A stretch of DNA of 64,000 nt from Bacteroides pyogenes (GTDB lineage Bacteria; Bacteroidota; Bacteroidia; Bacteroidales; Bacteroidaceae). How positions within the stretch are numbered: position 1 is the first letter of the stretch; each line of letters begins with the position of its first letter. Positions 10,764 to 19,669 of this stretch are shown piece after piece. The notes beneath the pieces were generated by a model. It was not told the DNA's origin, made no database searches, and worked only from the letters and a program-made list of their open reading frames with translations. The stretch is from contig NZ_JACIDI010000008.1 in the NCBI RefSeq assembly GCF_014196225.1, positions 62,001-126,000 of the forward strand. The letters are read 5' to 3'. A program made the translations under genes and the position numbers.

Positions 10764-10905
10764 TTCGTCTGCCGTTCGTGATTCATTCGTCTTTCGTCTG
10801 CGTTTGATTCGTCTCTCGAACGGCAGACGAATCAAACGCAGACGAAAGACGAATAAGTTTTGCTGTAAAAAGAGTAAAGGATTGCAGTGTAAAGGATAAG
10901 ATAGA
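10764..10905. repeat. 22-bp-period array containing a perfect 30-bp inverted repeat
   Basis: The heptamer TTCGTCT recurs at 10764, 10786 and 10808, exactly 22 bp apart. The third unit then runs into an inverted copy: arms 10785-10814 and 10825-10854 are perfect 30-bp complements around a 10-base spacer. A second, competing pairing joins TTCGTCTGCCGTTCG (10764-10778) with CGAACGGCAGACGAA (10818-10832). Two more units 22 bp apart (GCTGTAAAAAGAG at 10862 and GCAGTGTAAAGG at 10884) follow. It may act as a terminator, but the periodicity is unexplained. Confidence 0.75.
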
Positions 10906-11076
10906 AATCTTAGATTCGCCGCATAAATTAACGGTGAAACAAACTTACATCCTCACAGAACAAAGTAAATAAGCAGTTACACGAAATACTTTCCGAAATA
11001 ATTCGTTTCAAGCGGCTATTGTAATAAAATAAAATGATTTCGCCCGTTTTTCAAAACAAATTCCAACATTTATTTA

Positions 11077-11084
11077 TACATTTG
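11077..11084 (+). promoter_or_regulatory. Bacteroides-type -7 box before maeB
   Basis: TACATTTG matches TAnnTTTG and lies 37 bp before the maeB start codon, giving a short leader. Confidence 0.5.
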
Positions 11085-11120
11085 TAGCCAATTGACAAAA
11101 TTGCATTTAAATAACTTATC

Positions 11121-13415
11121 ATGGCTAAAATAACCAAAGAAGCCGCTTTGCTCTATCATTCGCAGGGTAAACCCGGCAAAATAGAGGTCGTTCCTACCAA
11201 ACCTCACAGTACACAGAATGATTTATCTCTTGCATATTCTCCCGGCGTGGCAGAACCTTGCCTCGAAATTGAAAAAAATCCGCAGGACGCTTATAAATAT
11301 ACGGCGAAAGGAAATCTGGTAGCCGTTATTTCCAATGGAACCGCCGTTTTGGGACTGGGGGATATCGGTGCGTTGAGCGGCAAACCGGTGATGGAAGGCA
11401 AAGGGCTGCTTTTTAAAATCTATGCCGGCATAGACGTGTTCGACATCGAAGTGGACGAGAAAGATCCGGATAAGTTTATCGAGGCGGTAAAGGCCATCGC
11501 TCCGACTTTCGGCGGCATCAATCTCGAAGACATCAAAGCGCCGGAGTGTTTTGAGATAGAACGGAGGCTGAAAGAGGAGCTGGATATTCCGGTGATGCAC
11601 GACGATCAGCACGGCACTGCCATTATTTCAGCAGCCGGACTGGTGAACGCGCTTCAAGTGGCGGGAAAGAAGATAGAGGAGGTGAAGATCGTAGTCAACG
11701 GCGCCGGAGCTTCCGCCGTATCGTGCACCAAGCTTTATGTGGCTTTGGGAGCGCGCCTGGAGAATATCGTCATGCTCGACAGCAAGGGGGTTATCAGCCA
11801 AACGCGCACGGACCTGAACGAACAAAAACGGTTCTTCGCCACCGCACGCACCGACATACATACGCTTGAAGAAGCGATGAGAGGCGCCGACGTATTCCTC
11901 GGACTGTCGAGAGGAAACGTGGTGAACGGAGAGATGATACGGAGCATGGCCGCCATGCCTATCGTGTTCGCATTGGCCAATCCGGTTCCCGAAATATCTT
12001 ACGAAGAGGCCATGGCTGCCCGTCCCGACGTTTTAATGTCTACCGGACGTTCCGACTATCCGAATCAGATCAACAACGTAATCGGATTTCCTTACATCTT
12101 CCGGGGCGCTTTGGATACGCAGGCAAAAGCCATCAACGAAGAGATGAAAATAGCTGCCGTATACGCCATTGCTAATCTTGCCAAACAACCCGTGCCGGAT
12201 GTGGTGAATGCAGCCTATCAGGTAAACAACTTCACTTTCGGTCCCGAATACTTCATTCCCAAACCGGTAGACCCGCGCCTTATCACGGAAGTGGCTTGCG
12301 CCGTAGCCCGCGCGGCCATGGAAAGCGGAGTAGCCCGCAAGCCTATCGAGGACTGGGACGCATACAAGGTGCATTTACGGGAACTGATGGGATACGAGTC
12401 CAGACTCACCCGCCAGCTTTACGACACTGCCCGCCGCCATCCGCAACGGGTAGTATTCGCCGAGGGCACTCATCCCAACATGTTGAAAGCGGCGGTAGAA
12501 GCCAGATCGGAAGGGATCTGCCACCCTGTTCTGCTGGGCAACGACGAAGCCATCTGCAAGCTGGCGCAGGAGCTGGACCTCAGTCTGGAAGGCATAGAGA
12601 TTGTCAATCTCCGCCATCCCGACGAAGCGGGACGACGCGAACGTTACTCCCGCATTCTGGCGGAAAAGCGGGCGCGCGAAGGATTCACTTTCGAAGAAGC
12701 CAACGACAAGATGTTCGAACGCAACTATTTCGGCATGATGATGGTGGAAACCGGAGATGCCGACGCCTTTATCACCGGACTTTACACCCGATACAGCAAC
12801 ACCATCAAGGTGGCGAAAGAGGTAATCGGCATCCGCCCGGAGTTTACACATTTCGGAACGATGCACATCCTCAACTCTAAAAAGGGAACTTACTTTCTCG
12901 CCGACACGCTGATCAACCGCCATCCCGACGCGGATACGCTGATAGACATAGCCAAACTTGCCGATCACACCGTGCGGTTTTTCAACCATACGCCGGTAAT
13001 GGCGATGCTGTCGTACTCCAACTTCGGGGCCGACACTACAGGAAGCCCGGTAAAAGTGCACCAAGCCGTAAGCTATATGCAGGAGAGGTATCCGGAACTG
13101 CCCATCGACGGAGAAATGCAAGTAAACTTCGCGATGAACCGCAAGCTGCGCGATGCCAAATACCCGTTCACCCGCCTGAAAGGGAAAGACGTGAATACGC
13201 TCATCTTCCCGAACCTGAGTTCTGCCAACGCAGGCTACCAGCTATTGCAGGCCATGGATCCGGATACGGAGTTCATCGGTCCCATCCAGATGGGGCTGAA
13301 CAAGCCCATTCACTTCACCGACTTCGAAAGTTCGGTTCGCGACATCGTAAACATCACAGCCGTAGCGGTAATCGATGCTATTGTGGAAAAGAAAAAGAAA
13401 ATAAACGACCAATGA
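11121..13415 (+). CDS. maeB: NADP-dependent malic enzyme fused to a phosphotransacetylase-like domain
   Basis: 764 residues, the usual length of the hybrid MaeB type. Decarboxylates malate to pyruvate with NADP+, supplying NADPH and pyruvate in the cytoplasm. Residues ~1-410 are the malic enzyme ([48 protein letters not shown], then [16 protein letters not shown] for the nucleotide site). Residues ~430-760 resemble phosphate acetyltransferase ([16 protein letters not shown], then [11 protein letters not shown]...GPIQMGL); in this family the PTA-like part is regulatory, responding to acetyl-CoA. The stop codon overlaps the start of a 58-residue membrane protein (ATGA), implying translational coupling. 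Confidence 0.95.
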   Translation: MAKITKEAALLYHSQGKPGKIEVVPTKPHSTQNDLSLAYSPGVAEPCLEIEKNPQDAYKYTAKGNLVAVISNGTAVLGLGDIGALSGKPVMEGKGLLFKIYAGIDVFDIEVDEKDPDKFIEAVKAIAPTFGGINLEDIKAPECFEIERRLKEELDIPVMHDDQHGTAIISAAGLVNALQVAGKKIEEVKIVVNGAGASAVSCTKLYVALGARLENIVMLDSKGVISQTRTDLNEQKRFFATARTDIHTLEEAMRGADVFLGLSRGNVVNGEMIRSMAAMPIVFALANPVPEISYEEAMAARPDVLMSTGRSDYPNQINNVIGFPYIFRGALDTQAKAINEEMKIAAVYAIANLAKQPVPDVVNAAYQVNNFTFGPEYFIPKPVDPRLITEVACAVARAAMESGVARKPIEDWDAYKVHLRELMGYESRLTRQLYDTARRHPQRVVFAEGTHPNMLKAAVEARSEGICHPVLLGNDEAICKLAQELDLSLEGIEIVNLRHPDEAGRRERYSRILAEKRAREGFTFEEANDKMFERNYFGMMMVETGDADAFITGLYTRYSNTIKVAKEVIGIRPEFTHFGTMHILNSKKGTYFLADTLINRHPDADTLIDIAKLADHTVRFFNHTPVMAMLSYSNFGADTTGSPVKVHQAVSYMQERYPELPIDGEMQVNFAMNRKLRDAKYPFTRLKGKDVNTLIFPNLSSANAGYQLLQAMDPDTEFIGPIQMGLNKPIHFTDFESSVRDIVNITAVAVIDAIVEKKKKINDQ

Positions 13416-13588
13416 AACGCCCGTTATCAAAATCACAAATTGTTTGCATCAGCCTGCTTTGGCTGGCGCTGTGCTACTTGGTACTGACAAGAGCCGAACG
13501 CATCGACGGAATGACGATTATCATGCTGCTCATCTCTGCGGCATTGGTTTTTATTCCTGTCTATAAGTCCGTCAAAAAGAAGAAATAA
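13412..13588 (+). CDS. 58-residue two-helix membrane protein coupled to maeB
   Basis: Starts at an ATG that overlaps the maeB stop in an ATGA arrangement. Sequence: basic N-terminus (MKRPLSKSQ), a first hydrophobic helix (IVCISLLWLALCYLVL), a short charged loop (TRAERIDGM), a second helix (TIIMLLISAALVFIPVY) and a lysine-rich tail. An intrinsic terminator follows 14 bp later, so it is the last gene of the maeB transcript. No family recognised. The overlap, two clean helices and positive-inside ends support it as a real small gene; function unknown. Confidence 0.65.
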   Translation: MKRPLSKSQIVCISLLWLALCYLVLTRAERIDGMTIIMLLISAALVFIPVYKSVKKKK

Positions 13589-13601
13589 TATCTTTTTTAC
13601 T

Positions 13602-13649
13602 TAAAAAAGAGTGATAATGTAACAGAAATAACACATTATCGCTTTTTTA
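13602..13649 (+). terminator. intrinsic terminator after maeB operon
   Basis: AAAAAAGAGTGATAATGT pairs with ACATTATCGCTTTTTT across a short loop, with T run following. It separates the maeB transcript from the gdhA promoter. Confidence 0.75.
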
Positions 13650-13661
13650 TTTATAAAATTG

Positions 13662-13692
13662 TTGCATATTCATTTTTTATCTTTACTTTTGC
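13662..13692 (+). promoter_or_regulatory. Bacteroides-type promoter for the first gdhA
   Basis: TTG at 13662-13664, 19 bp spacer, then TACTTTTGC at 13684-13692, fitting TTTG-N19-21-TAnnTTTG. It predicts a start near 13699 and an untranslated leader of about 265 bases, unusually long. Confidence 0.6.
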
Positions 13693-13763
13693 AAATCAAA
13701 ATAAAGAACAAGAATCCGTTTGAATTTTGCCACTATTCTTTTTAAGAGTTCTTCTTGAAGAAA

Positions 13764-13934
13764 ATGACCTGTTTCCATAAGAAAACCGTTGCGGAATACC
13801 GACGCGCCAAACAGAAAAGTCGGAGGCGGGGAACTCCGGGGAGAGAGGAAAACCGCAAGACGGCATTATCGAACCGGATTCTACGTTACAAACATATAAA
13901 TATGGTGTGCCTGCAAAGCAGGTTCATAAAATAA
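13764..13934 (+). promoter_or_regulatory. structured gdhA leader containing a 56-codon upstream ORF
   Basis: CCGTTGCGG (13786-13794) can pair with CCGCAAGACGG (13853-13863) to close a junction. Inside it CCGAC (13799-13803) pairs with GTCGG, and CGGAG with CTCCG. The same bases form an ORF of 56 codons starting ATGACCTGTTTCCAT and ending 29 bp before gdhA, very rich in Arg/Lys (for example KQKSRRRG). Either a structured cis-regulatory RNA or a leader peptide could explain this. I recognise no known riboswitch class in it. Confidence 0.35.
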
Positions 13935-13963
13935 GGTAATAGATAACCATTAAAAAAGTGATT

Positions 13964-15298
13964 ATGAATGCAGCTAAGGTATTAGAAGATTTAAAAAGAA
14001 GGTTTCCCAACGAACCGGAGTATCATCAGGCGGTAGAAGAAGTACTGGCCACGATCGAAGAGGAATACAACAAGCATCCGGAGTTCGACAAAGCGAACTT
14101 GATAGAGCGTTTGTGTATCCCCGACAGAATCTATCAGTTCCGGGTCACTTGGGTGGATGACAAAGGCAACGTGCAAACCAACATGGGATACCGTGTGCAG
14201 CACAACAACGCTATCGGCCCGTATAAAGGCGGCATCCGCTTCCATGCGTCCGTAAACCTTTCCATTCTGAAATTCCTTGCATTCGAGCAGACTTTCAAGA
14301 ACTCGCTGACTACGTTGCCCATGGGCGGAGGCAAGGGCGGATCGGATTTCTCGCCGCGCGGCAAGTCGAACGCTGAAGTGATGCGCTTCGTGCAGGCGTT
14401 CATGCTGGAGCTGTGGCGTCATGTAGGACCCGAGACCGACGTTCCGGCAGGCGACATCGGCGTGGGAGGACGCGAAGTGGGCTTCATGTTCGGCATGTAC
14501 AAAAAGCTGACGCATGAGTTCACGGGAACGTTTACCGGAAAGGGACGCGAGTTCGGCGGATCGCTCATTCGTCCCGAAGCCACCGGATACGGCAACATCT
14601 ACTTCCTTACGGAGATGCTGAAAACCAAAGGCACCGACCTGAAAGGCAAGACGTGCCTGGTATCGGGAGCGGGCAACGTGGCCCAATACACCATCGAGAA
14701 AGTGATCGAACTGGGCGGGAAAGTAGTGACCTGCTCCGATTCGGACGGATACATTTACGATCCCGACGGCATAGACCGCGAAAAGCTCGACTACATCATG
14801 GAGCTGAAAAACCTGTACCGCGGACGTATCCGCGAATATGCCGAGAAGTACAACGTGAAGTATGTGGAAGGTGCAAAGCCGTGGGGAGAGAAATGCGACA
14901 TCGCCTTACCCTCAGCCACTCAGAACGAACTGAACGGCGACCATGCGCGCCAGTTGATCGCCAACGGCTGTATCGCCGTGTCCGAAGGAGCGAATATGCC
15001 TTCCACTCCGGAAGCCATCAAAGTGTTCCAGGATGCCAAGATTCTGTATGCTCCCGGAAAAGCGGCCAATGCCGGAGGCGTATCGGTATCGGGGTTGGAG
15101 ATGACTCAAAACTCCATCAAGCTGGGGTGGAGCGCCGAAGAGGTGGATGAAAAGCTGAAAAGCATCATGAAGAATATCCACGAGGCCTGCGTACAGTACG
15201 GAACGGAAGCCGACGGATACGTAAACTACGTGAAGGGCGCCAATGTGGCGGGATTTATGAAAGTAGCCAAAGCGATGATGTCGCAAGGCATTTTATAA
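13964..15298 (+). CDS. gdhA: NADP-type glutamate dehydrogenase, first copy
   Basis: 444 residues from ATG 13964 (an in-frame GTG two codons upstream is less likely; the paralogue begins MNIQKI at the same alignment point). Interconverts 2-oxoglutarate plus ammonia and glutamate, the main ammonia-assimilation step in Bacteroides. Seen: YRVQHNNAIGPYKGGIRFHA, PMGGGKGGSDFSPRGKS with catalytic lysine, VPAGDIGVGGREVG and the Rossmann segment LVSGAGNVAQYTIEKV. Single-domain hexameric type (~445 aa). It has its own promoter and a long structured leader, pointing to regulation distinct from the second copy at 22206. Which coenzyme each copy prefers cannot be read with certainty. Confidence 0.94.
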   Translation: MNAAKVLEDLKRRFPNEPEYHQAVEEVLATIEEEYNKHPEFDKANLIERLCIPDRIYQFRVTWVDDKGNVQTNMGYRVQHNNAIGPYKGGIRFHASVNLSILKFLAFEQTFKNSLTTLPMGGGKGGSDFSPRGKSNAEVMRFVQAFMLELWRHVGPETDVPAGDIGVGGREVGFMFGMYKKLTHEFTGTFTGKGREFGGSLIRPEATGYGNIYFLTEMLKTKGTDLKGKTCLVSGAGNVAQYTIEKVIELGGKVVTCSDSDGYIYDPDGIDREKLDYIMELKNLYRGRIREYAEKYNVKYVEGAKPWGEKCDIALPSATQNELNGDHARQLIANGCIAVSEGANMPSTPEAIKVFQDAKILYAPGKAANAGGVSVSGLEMTQNSIKLGWSAEEVDEKLKSIMKNIHEACVQYGTEADGYVNYVKGANVAGFMKVAKAMMSQGIL

Positions 15299-15451
15299 AA
15301 TCTTCCCCGAAGGTTCCATACAGAAACCGATGCAACGGAAGGAGGATTCGTAACCCGAACCTTATACATGCAAAACGGCTTGTGGATGACGGGAAAGGAT
15401 GTTTCCCTTTCGTTTGTATCCCGGAGCTCACGCATTCAATCCCCCTTTCGT

Positions 15452-15519
15452 CTGAAAAAGATTTCGCGTTTGCCTGAAAAAGACTTCGTGTCGAGGCAAA
15501 CGCGAAGTCTTTTTCAGGC
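15452..15519. terminator. convergent-gene terminator with two alternative stems, built on a 22-bp direct repeat
   Basis: CTGAAAAAGA starts at 15452 and again at 15474, exactly 22 bp apart. The single right arm can pair with either: 15452-15475 with 15494-15517 (24 bp, one wobble), or 15472-15488 with 15503-15519 (17 bp, perfect). It lies between the convergent gdhA and the PEP-synthase-like gene, so a bidirectional terminator is likely. The period matches the other arrays in this window. Confidence 0.6.
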
Positions 15520-15595
15520 ATGAGAGGGAATTCTCCGGTCTCATTGTAAAAGAGAAAAGGATGCGAAGAAGCGTTCCGGATTCGCTCGTTTGCGG

Positions 15596-18574
15596 TCAGC
15601 CTTGTCCGCCTTCGGGCATAAGCACAACGCCCCTGTTCTTTTTCCCGTCCATCTTCACCACCATCGGTTGTTCGAAACGGACGTGACGCAAGAACTTCGT
15701 TTCCTGTACGGCAGGCTGCGCATCGAGGTACTCCTGATTGTAAACGCCGTCGTTCATGTAAGCGTTGACGGTGAAATACCCCACGCCGAACGAAGTCAGA
15801 TTCTGGAAGAAATGGGTTCCCTGACTCGGATCGACTCGGTAGTTCGTCAGTCCCGCCTCCACAATCACGCGCGCGGCGGAGATGTGAGGCCACTTCACGG
15901 GAATGCCGAGCCACGTATCGCTGCTTCCCCAACGGCCGGGACCGACCAGCACATACCCCTTTCCCTCGTCCAGAAACTGCCTGTTCAGTTTTTCTATCTC
16001 CCATGCGATGGCCTGATTGTTGGAAGCGCTATACCCTTCGGTCTTCACATATACAATATCATAGATATCGTTCACGACGCCATGCCCCAAAGACTTGTCC
16101 GAACGAAGCACCACCTGTTCGTCGGGTATCTGCGCCAAATCCTCGTCCAACACATCTTTGCTGTCTACTATCGGACGAATCTGCAAAAGGTAGAACGTTC
16201 CTTTCTTGTCCTGATCCGGATGCAGATTGGCGGCAAACTCTATTTCAACCGGACGCCGCATTTCCTGTTCGCCGTACTTCAACACCAGTTGCAGGATACG
16301 TGCCAGCGGGAAAACGTCGTGCTGAAGAATGTTGGCAAACGTGATTACTTTCCGCCCGCCGGGATAGAGTCCGTCGCGTATAATCTGGTCGTAGGGGTCG
16401 TATGTAGAAGCGATGTACCGCAATGAACCGTCGCTCTCCGCCTCTTTCACATGAAGTTTCAGCAGGTTGAACCCGTCGTTGATGGAGAAGTTTTGCCCTC
16501 CGTTCTTCAGGTCGAGCGCGTAGAAACGCGTCTGCGTTTCCTTCAGGGCAATCTCCATCTCGCTGGTCTGGAGCACGCGGTTGGGGTGATGAGGCGAGAA
16601 GCGAAGCGTCATTCCGCCGTCGACAATGTATTTGCCCAGTCCCAAAGCCAGGTTCACCGTCCCCTCTTCGGCCTTTTCGTCGCCCAAGGGGTAGTAGTTG
16701 AGCGAACGGGCTACACCCGACATCGAGGGGTAGTAGCGGTCGCCATACTGGTTTCCGACCACCTCTTGCAGGATAACCGCCATTTTCTCCTGATCGATTA
16801 CATTCGACGTAGCCTGCATGTAGGCCTTGCTGTCGCGGAAGTAGACGGAAGCGTACACTCCCTTTATGGCGTCGGAAAGCATGCGGAGCATCTCGTACCG
16901 GTCGTCGAGATAAGGGATCATATACGTGTTGTAGACTCCGGCGAAAGGCTGGTAATGCGAATCTTCGAGCAAGGAAGACGAGCGGATGGCGATGGGCGAC
17001 TTCACCACGTCGAAGAAGGTAAAGAAGTCTTCCACCAGCCGTTCGGGCAGTTTGGCCTTCAGGAAGTATTTCAGGATGAGATCGTCGTCGGCATCCGAAA
17101 GGGCTACCTGGTAGAGGTTGTTCGTTTCCATGAACTCATCGAACACATCGGTGCAGAGGACAACGGTCTTCGGAATGGCTACGGCGGCATCCTCGAACTC
17201 CTCGAATTCGGGATGAATCTTCACCATGTTGTCGATGAAAGCCAGTCCGCGCCCCTTTCCCCCCAGCGATCCGTCGCCGATACGGGCGAAGTTGGAATAA
17301 CGGTCGAAGCGGTCGCGCTTGAAGACAGCCACCACTCCCTGATTTTTCATCTTCCGGTACTTGACGATGGCTTCGAAAATAATCTTGCGGTGAGCGTCCA
17401 CATCTTGCAAGCTGTTCCACGTAATGGGGCGAAGAAACTCGGCAACGGGAAACATGGCGCGCGAATACAGCCAGCGCGAAACGTGGTTCCGGCTGATGTG
17501 GTAAAGGAACGACTCCGCAGGCACGGCGAAAAGAATGTTCTGCAGCTCTTTCAGATTGCGCACGCGCGCTATCTCCTCGCCGGTATCGGGGTTGCGGAAC
17601 ACGAAATCGCCGAAGCCGAAATTCTCGGATACGATGCGCCTCAGGTCGACATCCATCTTCTTCGAGTTCTTGTCGATGAAGCTTGCGCCGTATTTAGCGG
17701 CGTACAAGGCGTTCTCCGATTCGGACGATTGCACGATGAGGGGCATGAACGGGTCGTTCTTGCGTATTTCGGCACAAAGCTTGATGCCCGCCAGTTCGTC
17801 TTTGCCGCCGCGCTCCACTTTCGGGAAACGGACATCGGTAATCACGCCCAGAATATTGTTCCGGTACTTCCGATAAAGTTCCACAGCCTCCTGATAGGTA
17901 CGCGCCAGAATAATCTTAGGCCGCCCGCGCATCCGAAGCGTGCGCTGATGGGCGTTCAACGCCTCGGTAGAAACCTCCTGACTCTGCTTGAGCACAAACT
18001 TATACAGGTTGGGAAGGATGGAGGAGTAGAAGCGGATGCCGTCTTCCACCAAAAGGATAAGCTGCACCCCCACCTCATTCACGTCATGTTCCAGATTCAT
18101 CTTGTCCTCCATCAGCTTGATGATGGAGACCAGCAGGTCGGTGTTTCCCAGCCAGCAGAACACGTATTCGAACGCGCTGAGGTCTTCGTTGATGATGCGC
18201 TTCGTGATGCCGTGGCTGAAAGGCGTCAAAATCACGATAGGAATGTGGTTGTATTTCGCCTTGATATGCCGTCCGATATCGAAACTGTCGTTGTCTCCCG
18301 TACCCGGCATACATATTACAAGGTCGAACGGCATCTTTTCCAACAGTTCCCACGCCTCTTCCTCCGTCGATACTTGCGAGAAGCGGGGCGGATAGCGGAG
18401 AGACAGGGAAGTGTATTCGTTGAATATCTTCTCGTCGATACGCCCGTCGTCTTCGAGCATAAAGGCATCGTACGGATTGGCTATGAGCAGCACGTTGAAG
18501 ATGCGCCTTGTCATCAGATTGGCGAACTGCGTGTCTTTGAAATAAAGCTGGTTCAGTTTGTATTTACTAAGCAT
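15596..18574 (-). CDS. PEP-synthase-like protein: tandem receiver-like domains plus PEP/pyruvate-dikinase N-terminal domain
   Basis: 992 residues from the ATG at 18574 (a longer frame to 18838 reads into repeat-rich spacer and is discarded). Residues ~1-165 and ~170-335 resemble response-regulator receivers (VLLIANPYDAFMLEDDGR...DLVICMPGTGDNDSFDIG; LILLVEDGIRFYSS...VITDVRFPK). From ~440 comes the ATP-grasp part of PPDK/PEP synthase (GDGSLGGKGRGLAFIDNMV, SPIAIRSSSLLEDSHYQPFA, then VEIEFAANL and LLQIRPIV). The C-terminal piece GPGRWGSSDTWLGIPVKWP is distinctive. The swivelling phosphohistidine domain and the PEP-binding barrel are absent, so it cannot be a complete PEP synthase. It may be a regulatory kinase or need partners. 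It is probably monocistronic; conserved in Bacteroides. Confidence 0.85.
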   Translation of the reverse strand: MLSKYKLNQLYFKDTQFANLMTRRIFNVLLIANPYDAFMLEDDGRIDEKIFNEYTSLSLRYPPRFSQVSTEEEAWELLEKMPFDLVICMPGTGDNDSFDIGRHIKAKYNHIPIVILTPFSHGITKRIINEDLSAFEYVFCWLGNTDLLVSIIKLMEDKMNLEHDVNEVGVQLILLVEDGIRFYSSILPNLYKFVLKQSQEVSTEALNAHQRTLRMRGRPKIILARTYQEAVELYRKYRNNILGVITDVRFPKVERGGKDELAGIKLCAEIRKNDPFMPLIVQSSESENALYAAKYGASFIDKNSKKMDVDLRRIVSENFGFGDFVFRNPDTGEEIARVRNLKELQNILFAVPAESFLYHISRNHVSRWLYSRAMFPVAEFLRPITWNSLQDVDAHRKIIFEAIVKYRKMKNQGVVAVFKRDRFDRYSNFARIGDGSLGGKGRGLAFIDNMVKIHPEFEEFEDAAVAIPKTVVLCTDVFDEFMETNNLYQVALSDADDDLILKYFLKAKLPERLVEDFFTFFDVVKSPIAIRSSSLLEDSHYQPFAGVYNTYMIPYLDDRYEMLRMLSDAIKGVYASVYFRDSKAYMQATSNVIDQEKMAVILQEVVGNQYGDRYYPSMSGVARSLNYYPLGDEKAEEGTVNLALGLGKYIVDGGMTLRFSPHHPNRVLQTSEMEIALKETQTRFYALDLKNGGQNFSINDGFNLLKLHVKEAESDGSLRYIASTYDPYDQIIRDGLYPGGRKVITFANILQHDVFPLARILQLVLKYGEQEMRRPVEIEFAANLHPDQDKKGTFYLLQIRPIVDSKDVLDEDLAQIPDEQVVLRSDKSLGHGVVNDIYDIVYVKTEGYSASNNQAIAWEIEKLNRQFLDEGKGYVLVGPGRWGSSDTWLGIPVKWPHISAARVIVEAGLTNYRVDPSQGTHFFQNLTSFGVGYFTVNAYMNDGVYNQEYLDAQPAVQETKFLRHVRFEQPMVVKMDGKKNRGVVLMPEGGQG

Positions 18575-18921
18575 AAGATCAGAATGATTACTCCGCAAAG
18601 TTAATTTTTTAATCTTATTTTTATTCTTTCCGGTGTCCCTATTTTGCGAATCGCAGCAGGAAGACGTTTGCCTGCCACACGGGGAGCCATGGGGAAGCGG
18701 CGATCTGCCTGCGATGCCGCATCCGTTGCGCCTCTCGGTTCGGGGAAGATTGCCCTGCGATACACAGACCGACAACACGGATGCATGTCCATACCGCCTC
18801 TTGCTTCGGGGAAGATTCTGTCGCAACCCGTTCGGCAACCGCCGTTCTGCCGGAGGAAGCGACAGCGGTACTACACAGCGTGAAAGTTTCCCGCCGGGAA
18901 AAGCCGAATCTATTCATTAAA

Positions 18922-19031
18922 GAAACAGAGGCTCTGTCCGGGCGAAACGGAGGCTCTGTCCGGGCGAAACGGAGGCTCTGTCCGGGCAAAACGGAGCTTC
19001 TATCCGGAGCAAACAGAGGCTTTATTCGAAG
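18922..19031. repeat. 22-bp tandem repeat, 5 units
   Basis: Units start at 18922, 18944, 18966, 18988 and 19010. Units 2 and 3 are identical (GAAACGGAGGCTCTG...), unit 1 differs from them by one base, and units 4-5 are degenerate. The array runs in register into the 88-bp repeat that follows. Confidence 0.9.
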
Positions 19032-19412
19032 AAGGAAAAAGCTTCGACGGAACTGAAAGAAATACCACAAAGCAAAACAGAAACCATTTTCAGTAAAATA
19101 CATCGTGTTTGTTCGGTGAAGAAACAAGCTCAGATGGAATTAAAAGAAGCATCACAAAAACAAAGCAGAAACCATTTTCAATAAAATACATCGGGAGCAT
19201 TCGGCGAAGAAACAAGCTCCGACGAAACTGAAAGGACCGCCACAAAAACAAAACAGAAACTATTTTCAGTAAAATACACCGGGTTTATTCGGTGAAGAAA
19301 CAAGCTCAGATGGAACTAAAAGAAGCATCACAAAACAAAACAGAAACCATTTTCAATAAAATAAACCAGTTTCATTCGGTGAAGAAACAAGCTGCGTCGG
19401 AACCCAAAGAAG
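19032..19412. repeat. 88-bp higher-order tandem repeat, about 4 copies
   Basis: The block AAAC(C/T)ATTTTCA(A/G)TAAAATA starts at 19081, 19169, 19257 and 19344, spacing 88, 88 and 87. 88 is 4 x 22, continuing the register of the preceding 22-bp array. Each copy also carries GAAGAAACAAGCT and a CACAAAA(A)CAAA segment; a partial copy precedes 19081. Confidence 0.9.
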
Positions 19413-19669
19413 GTAAGCCAAAGCCAAAGCAAAACTCTTTGCGGCAGAAACAGCCACTTCTCCGAAGCAAGGCAAAAGTGCCGCTCCGGCAAAAAGTTGC
19501 CGCAAGACAGACAGCCGCTTACGGCAAAACCGAGCGGCTCCCTCCTGCCCCGAAGGCGGAAAGCCGGATAAATATTCAAAAAATAAAACTTGATATTCCT
19601 TTATAACTCATTATTTTGTACATTTGTGACGTCCAAGCTCTATGTCAAACCAAAAAAGAGATGAACGAA

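Larger units (their letters stand above)
10551..11120. other. 570-bp intergenic region, metY to maeB
   Basis: Holds the 22-bp-period inverted array (10764-10905), described separately, and the maeB promoter box at 11077. The first 200 bp show no gene; no ORF with coding character was seen. Confidence 0.6.
18575..19660. other. 1.1-kb intergenic region filled with tandem repeats
   Basis: Lies between divergent genes (PEP-synthase-like, minus; prolyl oligopeptidase, plus). It holds five exact-register 22-bp units (18922-19031) followed by about four 88-bp units (19081-19412). A 104-codon frame at 19292-19606 is made of the repeats and is not considered a gene. TACATTTG at 19619-19626 is the likely -7 box of the next gene. 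Confidence 0.7.

Noticed and set aside
13786..13863. Known riboswitch (cobalamin, TPP, SAM, glutamine) in the gdhA leader
   Set aside because: None of the core consensus motifs of those classes could be found; left as an unassigned structured leader.
16451..18604. 717-codon open frame on the plus strand
   Set aside because: Exactly antisense to the PEP-synthase-like gene with low-information composition; a shadow of codon bias.
18575..18838. N-terminal extension of the PEP-synthase-like gene
   Set aside because: Arg/Ser-rich translation of spacer DNA; the family starts at the MLSKYK methionine at 18574.
19292..19606. 104-codon open frame in the repeat region
   Set aside because: Composed mainly of the 88-bp repeat, whose length is not a multiple of three, with Lys/Gln-rich low-complexity translation and no start signals.
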